Shown one piece after another: positions 63,819-64,000 of a stretch of 64,000 nucleotides of DNA (positions within the stretch are counted from its first letter, which is position 1; every line of letters begins with the position of its first letter). The stretch comes from Lacipirellula parvula (lineage in GTDB: Bacteria > Planctomycetota > Planctomycetia > Pirellulales > Lacipirellulaceae): the NCBI RefSeq assembly GCF_009177095.1, contig NZ_AP021861.1:1302001-1366000 (forward strand), written 5' to 3'. Below the pieces are notes generated by a model. That model was not told where the DNA came from and made no database searches. It worked only from the letters and a program-made list of their open reading frames with translations. The position numbers and the translations under genes were made by a program.

Positions 63819-64000
63819 CGAAGGCAGCGGCCGTTACCGTGCTGTCTCACGCGACTGCCGTTGTAACGGCTAGCCAACCACTACCCGGAGCGGAGGCTGC
63901 GCATGCGGCGGGCGCTCGCGGTTTTTGGGTTCAGAATCTCGGTCTGGGTGAAGATGCGTGGCTTAATCTTGCGGGCGAAGCTGCCGTTGATTCGTCAGTC
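63806..64000 (+). CDS. Small beta-rich protein, tandem paralogue 2 (cut by window end)
   Basis: 65 codons are present from ATG at 63806, which lies 13 bases inside the previous gene in another frame. MATLTKAAAVTVLSHATAVV is followed by SQPLPGAEAAHAAGARGFWV and NLGLGEDAWLNLAGEAAVDS. The match to the previous protein runs along the entire length. The rest is outside the window. Confidence 0.7.
   Translation, partial: MATLTKAAAVTVLSHATAVVTASQPLPGAEAAHAAGARGFWVQNLGLGEDAWLNLAGEAAVDSSV

Larger units (their letters stand above)
56165..64000. mobile_element. Integrative element in tRNA-Lys (left part; continues beyond the window)
   Basis: Starts at the 3' end of tRNA-Lys with a tyrosine recombinase and an excisionase-like gene. 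It continues with small unknown genes, a dyad-type candidate origin, an SF3 helicase and a tightly overlapping set of small genes. The host repeat families were not seen here. No capsid, portal, terminase or conjugation gene is visible up to 64000. It may be a prophage, a phage satellite or another integrative replicon. The right attachment site is outside the window. A 9-bp hairpin (TAAACCCTT / AAGGGTTTA) at 56181-56205 lies in the presumed attachment region. Confidence 0.75.

Overview
The window looks like chromosomal DNA of a planctomycete, most probably of the order Pirellulales. The evidence is GC-rich sequence, secreted proteins whose N-termini carry the planctomycete LEPR-XLL motif (CEPLEDRRLL, FESLESRRAL), type I dockerin and PEP-CTERM tails, several ECF sigma factors and membrane-bound Ser/Thr kinases, a lipid A / LPS-export gene set, and spacers packed with palindromic repeats. 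The species is inferred from content, not from a database match.

Layout, 1-56 kb (host chromosome). 1-16.7 kb: C-terminal end of signal peptidase I, lptB, a fatty acid desaturase, a FemAB/GNAT-like protein, an SDR oxidoreductase, an EF-hand secreted protein, a large beta-helix/dockerin surface protein, a membrane protein, a family 2 glycosyltransferase with an overlapping uncharacterised gene, and an Eis-like GNAT protein. 17-24.5 kb (minus strand): an ECF sigma/anti-sigma pair, then a signalling cluster of a coiled-coil protein, an FHA protein, a broken four-helix-bundle gene, and a Ser/Thr kinase coupled by an ATGA overlap to a membrane protein. 24.8-27 kb: a His/Asp-rich lipoprotein next to an exported heavy-metal-binding protein, then an SRPBCC protein. 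27-36 kb: a VWA membrane protein with its ECF sigma factor, a GxGYxYP protein, another ECF sigma factor divergent from a second membrane kinase. 36-45 kb: a secreted modular sugar dehydrogenase with dockerin, then overlapping lhr and nei DNA-repair genes. 45.7-49.1 kb: a membrane DnaJ protein, lpxD, lpxI and an exported methyltransferase. 49.6-53.7 kb: a sigma-54 activator without sensor domain, a near-consensus -24/-12 promoter, two related small basic proteins, a receiver-like protein and a PEP-CTERM protein. 53.9-56 kb: trpC, a DUF1570 protease-like protein and tRNA-Lys(CTT).

Layout, 56.2-64 kb (integrated element). Immediately after tRNA-Lys come a tyrosine recombinase and an overlapping excisionase-like gene. 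They are followed by small unknown genes, a 248-bp three-tier dyad with a DnaA-box match at its centre (candidate origin), an SF3 helicase, a hairpin-rich spacer, and a tightly overlapping run of small genes. The run ends in two tandem paralogues (the second cut by the window end). No capsid, terminase or portal gene is visible, so phage, phage satellite or other integrative replicon remains open.

The host part contains at least ten families of intergenic palindromic repeats, several with arms about 90-200 bp apart. Some overlap gene ends and supply the stop codon, and one lies inside lhr. I saw none of these families in the integrated element. No rRNA, CRISPR array or intact insertion sequence was seen.
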